Source: Elysia chlorotica (taxonomy: Eukaryota; Mollusca; Gastropoda; Plakobranchidae). Taken from it: 64,000 nucleotides of DNA. Position 1 is the stretch's first letter, and every line of letters starts with the position of its first letter. The stretch spans positions 167,864 to 231,863 of the forward strand of contig RQTK01000133.1 of the NCBI GenBank assembly GCA_003991915.1. Direction: 5' to 3'. Both the position numbers and the translations under genes were made by a program. Positions 11,414-52,800 of the stretch are shown here, in pieces. The notes under the pieces were generated by a model. The model saw only the letters and a list, made by a program, of their open reading frames with translations. It did not search any database and was not told the origin of the DNA.

Positions 11414-12435
11414 GAATGGTTAATCTTTTGTTAAATTTGTTAGCATCTATAAGTGACGAGTTCCTTTTTACAATTTTACAATCACAATGTACTTTAGTAC
11501 ATGTGTGCAAAGCGCATACTCTTTTAAAGCACATGAACATTTTTTTTTAAAAAAACGCTATAAAAATTAATTTATGACTATTAAAAAAGTGGTAAAGACA
11601 TAGGCCTAGAGCCAAGCGGAAAGCGCAAAAAGCGCAAGAAGGGAAGGGGATGAAGATGGAGAACAATAAGAAATTTTCGAGAGAAAAATCATGTGGGCTT
11701 GGGCAGAACTTCTTGACATGCAGCATCAAAGCAGTGTCTTTAATATAGGAGCCACTCCTGCAGCTGCATGATGGATGAAATACAAGACGTTTCGTTTAAA
11801 AAAATTTCAGAAACAATTTCCTTTCTTCTTACAAATTTTCGGACAGAAACGTATCCTACATACACATTAAAAACAAGAAGAACAAGAAAAAAGAACAAAA
11901 AAAACAAGAAGAAAAAGAAAAACATGGAGAAAAGGAGAAAAAGAAGTAAGAAGAAATGCCCAACTAACTGCATTTGTGTGAAGGCTACATAAACAGCGCA
12001 GTGAGTTGAAGGGAGGGCGTTGTCCCCCACACACACAGAGCAGTCAGAGGGGGGGGGGGGGGGGGGCCGCCCCCCCGCACCCAGAGAAGGAAGGAGGGGG
12101 GGGGGGGGGGGAGGGTGCTCCATGTTCATAATTGCATGATTGTGGCAACACTAGAGAGGCGGAGCCAAACTCATGCCAAAAAAAAAAAAATATTATATAT
12201 ATATTGCGTGCATTTTCTGTACAAGTTTCAGGCCTAAAATGTGCAAACGTTATCTGATGTCTGGTGAGGTTAGTGTGTTAGCTCTGAAAAAATAAACACA
12301 TGTAAAATGTTTCGTCAGCAGTTAGATCTAGATCTAGATCTGTTTGTGGGATCAGAGCACGGTGAACCAAGCCTTGACTTTTTACATTAAATTAGGTCAA
12401 CACACTGACACATACGGGTGCTATTTTGTATTTTT
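11414..12435. other. No gene; low-complexity A-rich and G-rich tracts
   Basis: Includes an AAG/AAAG-rich segment at 11875-11960 and poly-G tracts at 12051-12066 and 12097-12111. Frames across them are Lys- or Pro-rich artefacts. Confidence 0.7.
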
Positions 12436-12439
12436 TTAT

Positions 12440-12463
12440 CTTTTTGTTGTGGTTGTTGTTGTT

Positions 12464-12507
<44 letters not shown>

Positions 12508-12547
12508 GGAGGTTTAAACAAATATTGAGAGATGCTAAACTGTCACG

Positions 12548-12598
<51 letters not shown>

Positions 12599-12600
12599 TG
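12440..12600. repeat. Two (GTT)n arrays with a shared flank
   Basis: GTT triplet arrays at about 12447-12505 and 12547-12597. Each is followed by a copy of AAACAAATATTGAGAGATGC or a close variant, so an array-plus-flank unit was duplicated. Confidence 0.9.
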
Positions 12601-13044
12601 AACAAATATTGCAAGATGCTAAACTGTCACCGCACTCAGAAGATCGAGATTCGCGCTTCCTCCTTTGTCTGTAAATGACATGGTTGTCTTTGAAAAACTA
12701 GGAGGAAACATAAATGAACCTCACACACATACACGCAAGTTAAATAAGTCAATGAAAAAGAAAGAAAAACCAAACATGATAGATCTAGATCTAGTCTAAT
12801 GTTTCATGCAAGGTCTGTGTGACTGTGCTCTGTGAAAACGAGTAAACAAAGAGAGTTATTAATTGTTAAAAGCGTAGATCTATCTTTTTTTTAAATACCT
12901 AACTGCTCAATACACCTGTTCGACAAGGAAACAAACAAACACACAATTTAAAAAAATCAACAAGAACAAGTAACAAAACTTTACATGAAAAGATTTTTAT
13001 TTTATCACATGTCGCTGGATAAATAGAACCAATTGTATGGTGAA
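12601..13044. other. No gene recognised
   Basis: AT-rich DNA with several AGATCTAGATCT patches (also at 12325-12340). No exon seen. Confidence 0.5.
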
Positions 13045-13074
13045 AGAGTTAGACAGAGAGAGAAAGAGAGAGAG

Positions 13075-13159
<85 letters not shown>

Positions 13160-13225
13160 GAACAGAGATAGAGACAGAGAAAGAGACAAAGAGGGGACAA
13201 ACAGAGATTAAAAGACAGAGAAAAT
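13045..13225. repeat. (GA)n plus (GACA)n microsatellite
   Basis: A GA array to about 13106, then about 13 GACA units, then degenerate GA-rich sequence. Same compound type as at 11271. Confidence 0.95.
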
Positions 13226-13340
13226 AGAGAATAGGGACAAACAGAAAGACACACACCTTACACAGTTTACTACCCTTAGTGTCCGCTCTGCAATATCTTA
13301 AGAATTAATCCATTTCTACCAATGCCTTCAAAGTTTATCT

Positions 13341-13399
13341 TATCAAGGAATTATTAAATATAAATGTGTAGGTGCATCCCTTACGGAGTAGCCGTGCTG
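13341..13399. repeat. 59-bp direct repeat, copy 1
   Basis: Begins TATCAAGGAATTATTAAATA and recurs at 13702-13760 with one mismatch near the end. About 300 bases separate the copies. Confidence 0.85.
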
Positions 13400-13701
13400 T
13401 TGCAATACAAATAAATTTAGCAGAACAAAAAGGATATGCGGTGTATCTATGAAGCATGTCGTTAATTGCATGTTTTGTGGAATAAAGTTGCATCGTATTC
13501 GTCCCGCCAGGTCTGCTGTTGACGTCACAAGGGGCGTAACGGGTGGATCTGCTTTTCAGATATCATACTTCTTTTTTACAAAAGCCCAGAGTTTTCTCTA
13601 TAACATTAACATCTGGCGAGGTTAAAAGCCTATGTGGCCTAGGCAAAAACTATTGTTAACTTTATTTCTTGTCTTTTGGCACGGACACTAGTTTTAATAT
13701 T

Positions 13702-13760
13702 TATCAAGGAATTATTAAATATAAATGTGTAGGTGCATCCCTTACGGAGTAGCCATGCTG
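13702..13760. repeat. 59-bp direct repeat, copy 2
   Basis: Second copy of the repeat at 13341-13399. The sequence between the copies shows no gene. A degraded tRNA-like patch and poly-G tract follow to 14060. Confidence 0.85.
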
Positions 13761-14565
13761 TAACTATAGCACCAGTCAGTGCCACCAGTTAAAAACCACG
13801 GATTTCCTGTTCATTAGGCCAGCGCTCTGCCTACTGGTGTATTTCATTGTAGGACTGAGATAAGCCATGGGATAAGCTCTCAGTACCGGTGGTTTATCTC
13901 ACTATAAAAAAACATGAACTATAAAAAGTTTCTGACGCTTAACCTGGTGGTGGTGGGGAAAGAAAGGGGGAATTTTCTTTTTTTTTATGGGGGGGGGGGG
14001 GTGTCTACAATAAAAAAAAAGGTTCTGGGTTCGAGCGCCGCTCTGTCACCGCGTTTTTTTGTTCACTTCCGGTTGGGTTATGTCAGTAAAATGTATCCGT
14101 CCAAGTGCTAGGTATCCAGCAATATGATGCCGTCGCTATAAAGGAACTAAATTGGATTCTAGAAGACGTTGAAATAGGAGGAAAAAAAAACTCCGGTTTT
14201 TCCTTCGAAAGATAAAGCGGCTTATATACAAAAAATAAACAATGTAATCACAAAAACTCAATAAATGGAAGAAAACGAATCTTTTTACATCAATAGCTTT
14301 TGACACATTCTACTTCCGTAGAGCAATAGCAAAGATCATAACTGTCCCACAAACGCTACACCGGCTATTGTTGGGAATGATGTCAATAATGTTGTACCAT
14401 AAAAAAAAAAATCTTTAAAAATTAAAAGAAAAAAAGGATTGAAATGAAGATAGATCAAAAGGAGCAGTTACATTACATGCACACTATATTCATCAACGTG
14501 TAAGTGTCTAGACCTACCTGACTCTAACTCTTAACTCCGACCGTTTGACTGTCCTGTTTCTCCAG

Positions 14566-44746
<30,181 letters not shown>

Positions 44747-46070
44747 ATATAGGGTGTCTGTTTTGTACACTGACAGAGAAGAGCTTCTGGGCTTTTTCAT
44801 AGGGGTTGTATACAAAATTACTTATTTTAAGCAGAGCTGTGTCAGCTTGATATCTTTGCTCTGATACAAGGTAGCCTATCCGGATTTAGGAAGATGTGTA
44901 TCTAGATCTGGCTTATTATGGTTTACATTTAGAATGAAGTGGCATCCAGAAAAATTGCTTCCCTGCAAAGATTTAAGGTTTTTCTCACGGTTATTTAGAA
45001 TCATGGAAATATATGTGCAAGTTGTATTCTCTCTGTAAAACTTTAACGATAGGGCTGATTTCTATACATGCACAGCATGAGTAACTCCATTATAACGCAT
45101 GTAAATTGTTATACATTATTACTTGTTCATTAGCGGAGTTCTATAGAGGCATTTTCGCATTTGTGTCATCTTTAATTTCACTTTTTTATAATCAAGACTT
45201 AACTCAACCATCAAGAGATTATTTGTGGCCAGTGGAAATAATGTTAATAGTAGTTCAATTTAATTGATGCAATTTGTAAACCTTTGTTTTATTATTGATA
45301 ATCTTGTTTGTTTATTTATTTTATCTGAATTTTCTTTTAAGAAAATTAAAGGAAAAAAGACATTGCTGTGTTTAGAAGCATGACCTGGATGGAGACATTT
45401 TGTTTCAGAGTGTTATTCATAATTTTTTTTAACGTGAAAGTCGTCGCCCTGTTGATCTCAATGCCTTATGGAGAACACTGTATATAAGTTGTTGTGAATT
45501 GAAAAAGACATTTAAAAAAAAGATAAGAAGGGGTTGGTTGAGTCAAACTATTTGGAAGATTCTTCATGGAAATCATTGATGTAATCTTGGCCAGACGAGC
45601 TAAGATGCCTCCTTGTTTGATAACTACTGGGTGTCACGAAATGTATTGTACGGCAGAAATATTAACTTTTGCAAGCAATCTAATATCAAATCTTAGATCA
45701 AATCTTATTATGAACTTAAAATGGCTCCAGAAAGACATGTAATGGTTGTTGGGTGTTTTTCTGTGTTGGTTTTAAAACCACTATTTAAAGCTAAGGGAAA
45801 ATTCATTGCTGGCACTGGATAGTTTAAAGGGCTGGAAAAATAAATGAAATATATATCTATATGAAGTGAAATTAGTATTTTATAAGTGCTGACTTTGTGT
45901 ATGTAAAACAGGGCAATTAATACAATTGCTGAATTGATTTCTACCTCTTAAGAGTCCTCTTAAAGAGTTATATCACTAACAACAATTTGATCACGGAAGT
46001 GTTCATAAATCTGACAAAGAAAATAGTGAGTCATACAATGCAAGGTACTATTCGCTGTATTGGGGGAGGG
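44747..46070. other. GPCR 3' UTR and flank
   Basis: AT-rich, no frame of interest. A candidate polyadenylation signal lies at 45839. Confidence 0.6.
45839..45844 (+). terminator. Candidate polyadenylation signal AATAAA
   Basis: AATAAA about 1.1 kb after the GPCR stop codon and before the next SINE. Plausible 3' end of the transcript. Confidence 0.4.
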
Positions 46071-46322
46071 GGGAATGGCGCAGTGTTCCTAGGGTTAAAC
46101 ATCGGCTTCCGACGACAAAAATCCGTGGTTCGAGTCCCGGCAATTTCGCTCCCTACTGGTTGTGTGGGTGTCAGTTTAATGTGACCGACTGAGACAGGAG
46201 GCATGGTATCCCCGCCCTGTCTCGTGTGTGGCAGAACATAAAATTGTCAAACGTCATTCTTGGGGCCCGTCCACAATATAGCCTATATAGCGCTGATGTT
46301 GGACGTTACAGGAAGTCAACTA
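46071..46322 (+). mobile_element. SINE copy
   Basis: Main-family copy with head GGTTAAACATCGGCTTCCGA, B box GGTTCGAGTCCCGG, and the full body to GTTGGACGTTACAGG. Confidence 0.88.
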
Positions 46323-46841
46323 CAACTGAACTGCATCGGTTCCGAATGTATAATTATATCTCAAATGTGTTATCTTCTCCGCCCCTAAGACACGTCTGAA
46401 TGGCTGCTCTTAGCATGAATAATCAAAACGTTTGAATATTTAAAAATGTTCCCCCTTCATCCGGCTTGTATGTCATATTATTATATCGTTTAAGGATATT
46501 CATATTTTGTTTTAAGTATTGATTTTTGCACAACCCTTATACAGGTTAACACTACTCCTTAATTTTTTAACCAATTGTTTATTCTCTGTACATTGAATCT
46601 CCATAAATCCATGCACACATTGTTATTTTGTAACACTTGTAGGTAAAGTGTTTGAAAATGCATAATTGTGTATGTATGTTAACTATACGGGGGAAGGAAG
46701 GGGTAGGGTTTTCAATAGAGATGAAGTAGTATCCTGTTGTTTTAAAAAGTGGATATTTATTCTTAATACAAAGTAATACCTTATGGTGGTTGGTTTAGAT
46801 GAAGAATATACACAGATGAGAATTTGAGGGAGAGAGAGAGG

Positions 46842-46896
<55 letters not shown>

Positions 46897-48215
46897 AGAG
46901 GAGTTATAGAAGACACATGATTAATATCCAGAATAGTGATACCGAGTTAGGGGTATCAATGAGACAAAGATAGGCGAAAAACAAGTATAATTATATTATA
47001 TTAAAAAAGAGAGAGATAAATATTAAAACGTTGAACATTGAAGGCGTCTGCAAATGAATGAAGTAATTATAAGAAATTTCATCAGTTCCAACTGATAAAA
47101 AGGTAGACACATACAAATAAATTGTTGATAACGCACATTTCTATGGTGCTAAATGTGACGAACATAATGTTCTTTAATACGTTTTTCTCTGATACATAAA
47201 GTATTCTGTATTGTAACTAAACGTAAGATTCAAGGAGGTACATTTTCTTGTAGAACAAAAGTGAAAGTTCATGCATACAAATTTCTTTGTAATGAAGTCT
47301 GCAAATAGTTATTACACTAAATTTTGTTACAATCCTTTCTCTTCTCAAGCACATGCTGCCATCAGTAATGTTACCACCTAAGTATATGGAGACAAACCCG
47401 TTCATAGCTAGGACATCTTTTCTAGACAAAATAATGCGTCTATCTTTCATGTCATGCAAGTATATATGCTACCATAGTGATGTGTTGATTTTAATTAAAA
47501 TTCATGTAAACATCTGCATTGGTTGTTTTACTTTTTTCTAGGTTCCCACTGCTTTCATATTTTGTTTTTGTCATAATACGTTTTGTTATCTATATTGGAA
47601 TTATTTAGTTTGAAACGAAACTGATGTTTACTAACTTATTCTGTAACATTAATCTTTAATCATGCGGTTGCTTTTGTTCTTCGTTTGGAAGATTCCTCAC
47701 ATGATGACGTGGTAAAGGTCAGAAAATTTATCCCATGATGACGTAGAAAGTGTAACTGTTGTGGCACAATAACATCAACTGCTGGTTGTCAAACAATAGG
47801 CAGAGACCCAGGGAAATAAACTACTTGGTTTCTGTGCTGTGGTTGTTGTTTTTTTTCTAAGAATGATTGCATGCCATCACGAAGTGCCGTGCTTGCTGTC
47901 CTTGGTGAACACGTCTCTCTGTCCTCACAATTCACAATCAGATCTATATGCTTCAAACAATCCATTTTCCTAGCCCGTCCAACATCCTATCTCTCTATCT
48001 ACCTCTCGCTTTCTTTCCGATCATCTTTCCAGTGTAAAATTGTGGTCCAAATTGTGTCTCCGCTATTTCTATCGTTCTTTTGATGAGCCTTCCCCTGTTT
48101 GCGCTGCTCTAGCTCCATAAGCTTCTATTCATATGTCAGTCTGAATGACAAAGTGCGAAGTGAGTTCTATGCATTGCAGCAAAAAATATTGGACTATTCT
48201 CGTAATAGCAGTGGT
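46323..48215. other. Intergenic region between convergent genes
   Basis: Contains a (GA)n array at 46829-46896. Short frames near 47217-47541 overlap on opposite strands and show no family features. No gene recognised. Confidence 0.6.
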
Positions 48216-48221
48216 TTTATT
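48216..48221 (-). terminator. Candidate polyadenylation signal of CARD gene
   Basis: TTTATT on the plus strand is AATAAA for the minus-strand gene, about 165 bases past its stop. Another lies only about 15 bases past the stop. Confidence 0.45.
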
Positions 48222-48382
48222 GATCATTCTGTGCAACGGAAAGGGATGATTAGGCAAGGTTTTTTATGTTAAACCTATATTTTTTTTTTATCAAAGGCTA
48301 CTCACATAGGAAATGCTTTTTATATTGACATTTTAAAATTGATTTATCGCCCTTTCTTATTTTTTATTTAGGAAATATTATT

Positions 48383-49846
48383 CTATCTTTTGCGCGTTCC
48401 AATCTTGGTGTTTTCGTAGAGCCTGCAGTATTTCTCCTTCTCCGCCTCCGCCTCGCGCAACAGGGTCTGCAGTCTGAAGATCTGGTCATCCCGCCCCTGC
48501 AGGAGCGACTTGGTCTCCCTCTCGCGCCTTGCAGCCTCCCGCCGGAAGCGGTCCTCTAGGGTGAGCATGCGCAGACGCACGATCTCGTAGTTCGCCACCA
48601 GGAGCTTAAGTCTGGTGAGGACGTTTCCGCCTGGAGCCTGGCTACCGGAAGTGTCGATTTTCGCGGGGGGAGAGCCACCGTAGGAAGGTTTTAACACTAG
48701 GTTGTTTCTGTCTTGCTTCTCCTTTCCTTTGCCTCCTCTCCGAAAGAGATCCACCAAAGCATCGTAAGCATCTTGTTCTTGTTTTAGAGCTTTGGATTCT
48801 TTGCGACTCATCTTACCTTTCTGGTTCCCCGCGTCTTTCTGGTCGTCGCGATTCAGCTTGTTTTTGCGGTAATCCTTCTCGCGGTCTTGAACTTTTTTCA
48901 GGAAATCCTCCACGTCCTCGATCTGGGAGAGCGATCCCACAGCCTTGTCCACATACTGGCAGCACTCAGAGTACTCCACTGAGATCTGGTCGAGCTGTGA
49001 GCGCAGGCAGGCCAGTTCCTCCCCCTGGTCAGCTGCCGAGCCCGCGGCGAGACGGGTCAGCGTGCACTGAGCGTCAGCGATACCCTGGGAACACAAGCCC
49101 AGGGACTTGCTCTGCTGCTGGCGCCTGCGCAGCTCCTGCCGGAAGCGGTCAGTGAGCAGGATCTCCAGGTGGATGTACTGTCGGAGCTGGGACTCTAACT
49201 GGTGGACTCCCTCGACAACCGAGCTGATGGGTTGAATGGAGAACCTGGGCACTCGAGAGGCGCCCGTGTCGCCGCTCGTCGGCCCAGGAGGTTGGGGGGT
49301 GCTGCTGGCCACAGGGGCCAGCGGGACCAGGGCCTGGGTATCGTGGAACAGAGAGCCGTGGAGGTTGTCTAGGTGTGAGTGGTGGCTGGGAGATTGTGAA
49401 CTAGGAATGACGTCAAGTAGCATCGGGTTGACTACTTTCTTGACACTGGCTTCATTGTTATTGAAGCTGATATTATCATCGCTGGCAGAAAGGTTATCTG
49501 GAAGGCTCTTATACGTTGCTATATAATTTCCTTCCGGGTAAGTTATTGATTGTGATTGTAATCGACCTCTTCGTTTAAGAAATCGGGAATTCCCAAGCGG
49601 GGCAGACGGTGCTGAGGAGTGCAGTGTGTTCAGGACAGTGCACCGGTCGACTATCCAATCACGGAGCTTCCTCAAGACGCGCATGGCAGACGTGCGCCCT
49701 TGCTGCTCATGCTCCGCCATCTTGGATCGTTGCGCCATGAGGCGGTTCACGTCTGAGACCAGCAGACGAAACAGCTCCTGGGTCGTGGTGGCTCCGGTTT
49801 GAATGTCAGCCGCGGACTTGCTGCTGGGGCGCACCATGCCGCAAAG
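48383..49846 (-). CDS. Last exon of the CARD gene: coiled-coil C-terminal region
   Basis: Acceptor GTTGCTGTCCCAG on the minus strand just before 49846; 487 residues to the stop. Helical segments begin LFRLLVSDVNRLMAQRSKMA. A Ser/Pro-rich linker follows, then two similar coiled-coil blocks: HLEILLTDRFRQELRRRQQQ near 49120-49180, and VRLRMLTLEDRFRREAARRE near 48520-48580, both followed by a KSL motif. The end is heptad-rich (RDDQIFRLQTLLREAEAEKE). A Lys/Asp-rich region (DYRKNKLNRDDQKDAGNQKG) separates the blocks. The frame is open beyond the acceptor into the intron, which is incidental. Likely an oligomerisation scaffold. Confidence 0.85.
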   Translation of the reverse strand, partial: LCGMVRPSSKSAADIQTGATTTQELFRLLVSDVNRLMAQRSKMAEHEQQGRTSAMRVLRKLRDWIVDRCTVLNTLHSSAPSAPLGNSRFLKRRGRLQSQSITYPEGNYIATYKSLPDNLSASDDNISFNNNEASVKKVVNPMLLDVIPSSQSPSHHSHLDNLHGSLFHDTQALVPLAPVASSTPQPPGPTSGDTGASRVPRFSIQPISSVVEGVHQLESQLRQYIHLEILLTDRFRQELRRRQQQSKSLGLCSQGIADAQCTLTRLAAGSAADQGEELACLRSQLDQISVEYSECCQYVDKAVGSLSQIEDVEDFLKKVQDREKDYRKNKLNRDDQKDAGNQKGKMSRKESKALKQEQDAYDALVDLFRRGGKGKEKQDRNNLVLKPSYGGSPPAKIDTSGSQAPGGNVLTRLKLLVANYEIVRLRMLTLEDRFRREAARRERETKSLLQGRDDQIFRLQTLLREAEAEKEKYCRLYENTKIGTRKR

Positions 49847-52800
49847 CTGGGACAGCAACATAACATGTGGAGCGGCGGGCATGGAAGTGAAGGCATTATT
49901 GCGGAGGTTTAGCGACAAAACATGTAGAGGGACACGTATGAAAATGAAGGAATTATGGGAGGATTTACACAACAAATTCTACAACGACAGGCATGGAGGT
50001 GGCTAAATTATGGAGAGCTCTACCAAAAAAATGTGCACAGAGACAGGCGTAGAGGTGGAGAAATTATAGAATTTTAGAAAGCTAAACAACAAAATATACA
50101 GAGACAGGCATGGAGGTGGAGAAATTATGTATGGCTCTAACATCAAAATGTACAGAGACATGCATAGAAATAGAGAAATGTGAAAGCAGTTTTACACAAC
50201 AAAGACGTTATAAGACACGTACGCCACGGGAAGAAATAATGAGGGGGTAAAATATCTTTAAAGATTTTTAGTGAAATTTTTAGCCTGCCCATATGCGCAC
50301 AAAAGTTTTTTCCTGATTATATTAATGTCAGTTGTAAATGTGTCAGGAGAACAATTAAAATTAAGGTTAAGGTGTGTATTGATATTCAATACTGTTTGGA
50401 TTGGTAAAAGATGTCCACTCTTAACCAGTTAAAAATAATGTAATAAGATTCTTGTAGAGTGAATGGTTGTTTTCCCTCCATTTCCCCCTCCCCTTGAGTT
50501 GCGTTGTGTTTTTTATGATAATAATTTATTGTTAAACCGAAAGTTATGCCAAAGGCAGGGGATGATTAGGGTTGATGGAATTGAATTTAATGAATGTGGG
50601 AATGTGGCTGAAAATTGCGTGTCTCACCTGAAGATAACGTGTCTCACCTGGAAGTAACCTGCCTCACCTGGACGTAAGCTGCCTCGCCTGGAGGTAACGT
50701 GTCTTACCTGGATGTAACGTGCTTCACCTGGACGTAACCTGCCTCATATGAAGGTAACTTGTCTCAACTGAAGGTAACCTGCCTCACCTGGAGGTAACCT
50801 GCCTCGCCTGGAGGTAACGTGCCTCATATGAAGGTAACTTGTCTCAACTGAAGGTAACGTGTCTCGCCTGAAGAAAGTGTGTCTCACCTGAAGGTAACAT
50901 GCCTTACCAGGATATAACGTGTCTCACCTGGAGGTAACATGTCTCACTTGGAGGTAACGTGTCTCACCTGGAGGTAACGTGTCTTACCTGGAGGTAACGT
51001 GTCTCACCTGGAGGTAACGTGTCTCACCTGGAGGTAACGTGTCTCACCTGGAGGTAACGTTTCTTACCTGGAGGTAACGTGCCTCACCTGGAGGTAACAT
51101 GTCTCACTTGAAGGTAACGTGTCTCACATGGAGGTAACGTGCCTCACCTGGAGGTAACGTGTCTCACCTGGAGGTAACGTGTCTCACCTGGAGGTAACGT
51201 GTCTCACATGGAGGTAACGTGCTTCACCTGGAGGTAACGTGACTCACATGGAGGTAGCGTTCTCACCTGGAGGTAACGTGTCTTACCTGGAGGTAATGTG
51301 TCTTACATGGAGGTAATTTGCCTCACCTGAAGGTAACGTGTCTCACCTTGAGGTAATGTGCCTCACCTGGAGGTAATGTGTCTCACCAGGGGGTAACATG
51401 TCTCGTCTGAAGATAAAGTGTCTCATCTGGAGCTAACGTGTTTCATCTGGAGGTAACCTGCCTCACCTGGAGGTAACCTGCCTCACCTGGGGGTAGCATT
51501 TTCACCTGGAGGTAACGTGACTCACCTGGAGGTAACCTGCCTCAACTGGAGGTAACGTGCCTCACCTGACACCTGGATGTAACGTGTCTCACCTGGAGGC
51601 AACGTGTCTCACCTGGAGGTAACGTGTCTCACCTGGAGGTAACGTGTCTCACCTGGAGGTAACGTGTCTCACCTGGAGGTAACGTGTCTCACCTGGAGGT
51701 AACGTGTCTCACCTGGAGGTAACCTGCCTCACCTGGAGGTAACGTGTCTCACATGGAGGTAACGTGTCTCACCTGGACGTAACGCGTCTCCACTGAAGGT
51801 AACCTGCCTCACCTGGAGGTAACGTGTCTCACCTGGAGGTAACGTGTCTCATCTGAAGATAACCTGCCTCACCTGGAGGTAACGTGTCTCACCTGGAGGT
51901 AACGTGCCTCACCTGGAGGTAACGTGTCTCACCTGGAGGTAACGTGCCTCACCTGGAGGTAACGTGTCTCACCTGGAGGTAACGTGTCTCACCTGGAGGT
52001 AACCCGTCTCATCTGTGACTCACCTGGAGGTAGCAGCTCCTGGTTTCGGCCGTGAGCTCGGCGTTGGTGTGCGCCACCTGGAGGCAGTCCTGGTGCAGCT
52101 TTGCGATGACGGCCTGGCACCGGGACAGGGCGTCCACCGCGCGCCGCATACTGTCCTGGGCGTCAGTCCACACCTGGAGTTATGAGATCATAGAAATATA
52201 TATTTCTATTGCACTGAGAAGTTGGTTGATTTCACTACCTTGTTTTTAAGTGAATTAATTACACTGCTGGTGAAGGAAAGTCTTTTTAAAAAGGTCCCCC
52301 CAAATATTTCTGCGACACATTTCCCTGTTCCATAAGTATAACCAAGGTCAGCGTCCGGTGTAGCGGGGATAAGAAAAACAATATTGAGATGAACTATCAC
52401 AATAACTAAAACAATACCATGTTGTTGTTTTTTTAATTTTCATCTTTTGTTCAGTGAATATGCTTTTTTAAGTGTTTTATACTTCAAACTAGGAGACGTG
52501 GAAACAAGGAAAGATCCCAGACCTGTCTATCGCTGGTAGCCGGTGGTGATGGCCTGGTCCTCTTGTCCTCGTGACCACAGTCCAGTTTGTCCTGAGCGAG
52601 TCCGGCCCGCCTCTCCTCCACCTCTAGAAATTCATCTATCGCCGTCACCTGCTCGTCTAGCTTTATCTGTACTGTGCGGGGTCCGTTGGTTAAGTCATAG
52701 AATAGTTGATTATTCATACATTGGTTAAAGCATTATTTTTACATAGTTATTCACAATCAACGGCCTTTAACATTTCATTAATTATTTCATTACTATAATT

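Noticed and set aside
50611-52023. CRISPR-like array of short repeats
   Set aside because: Units are contiguous 20-mers without unique spacers, in a eukaryotic intron. They are explained better as a splice-site-derived minisatellite.
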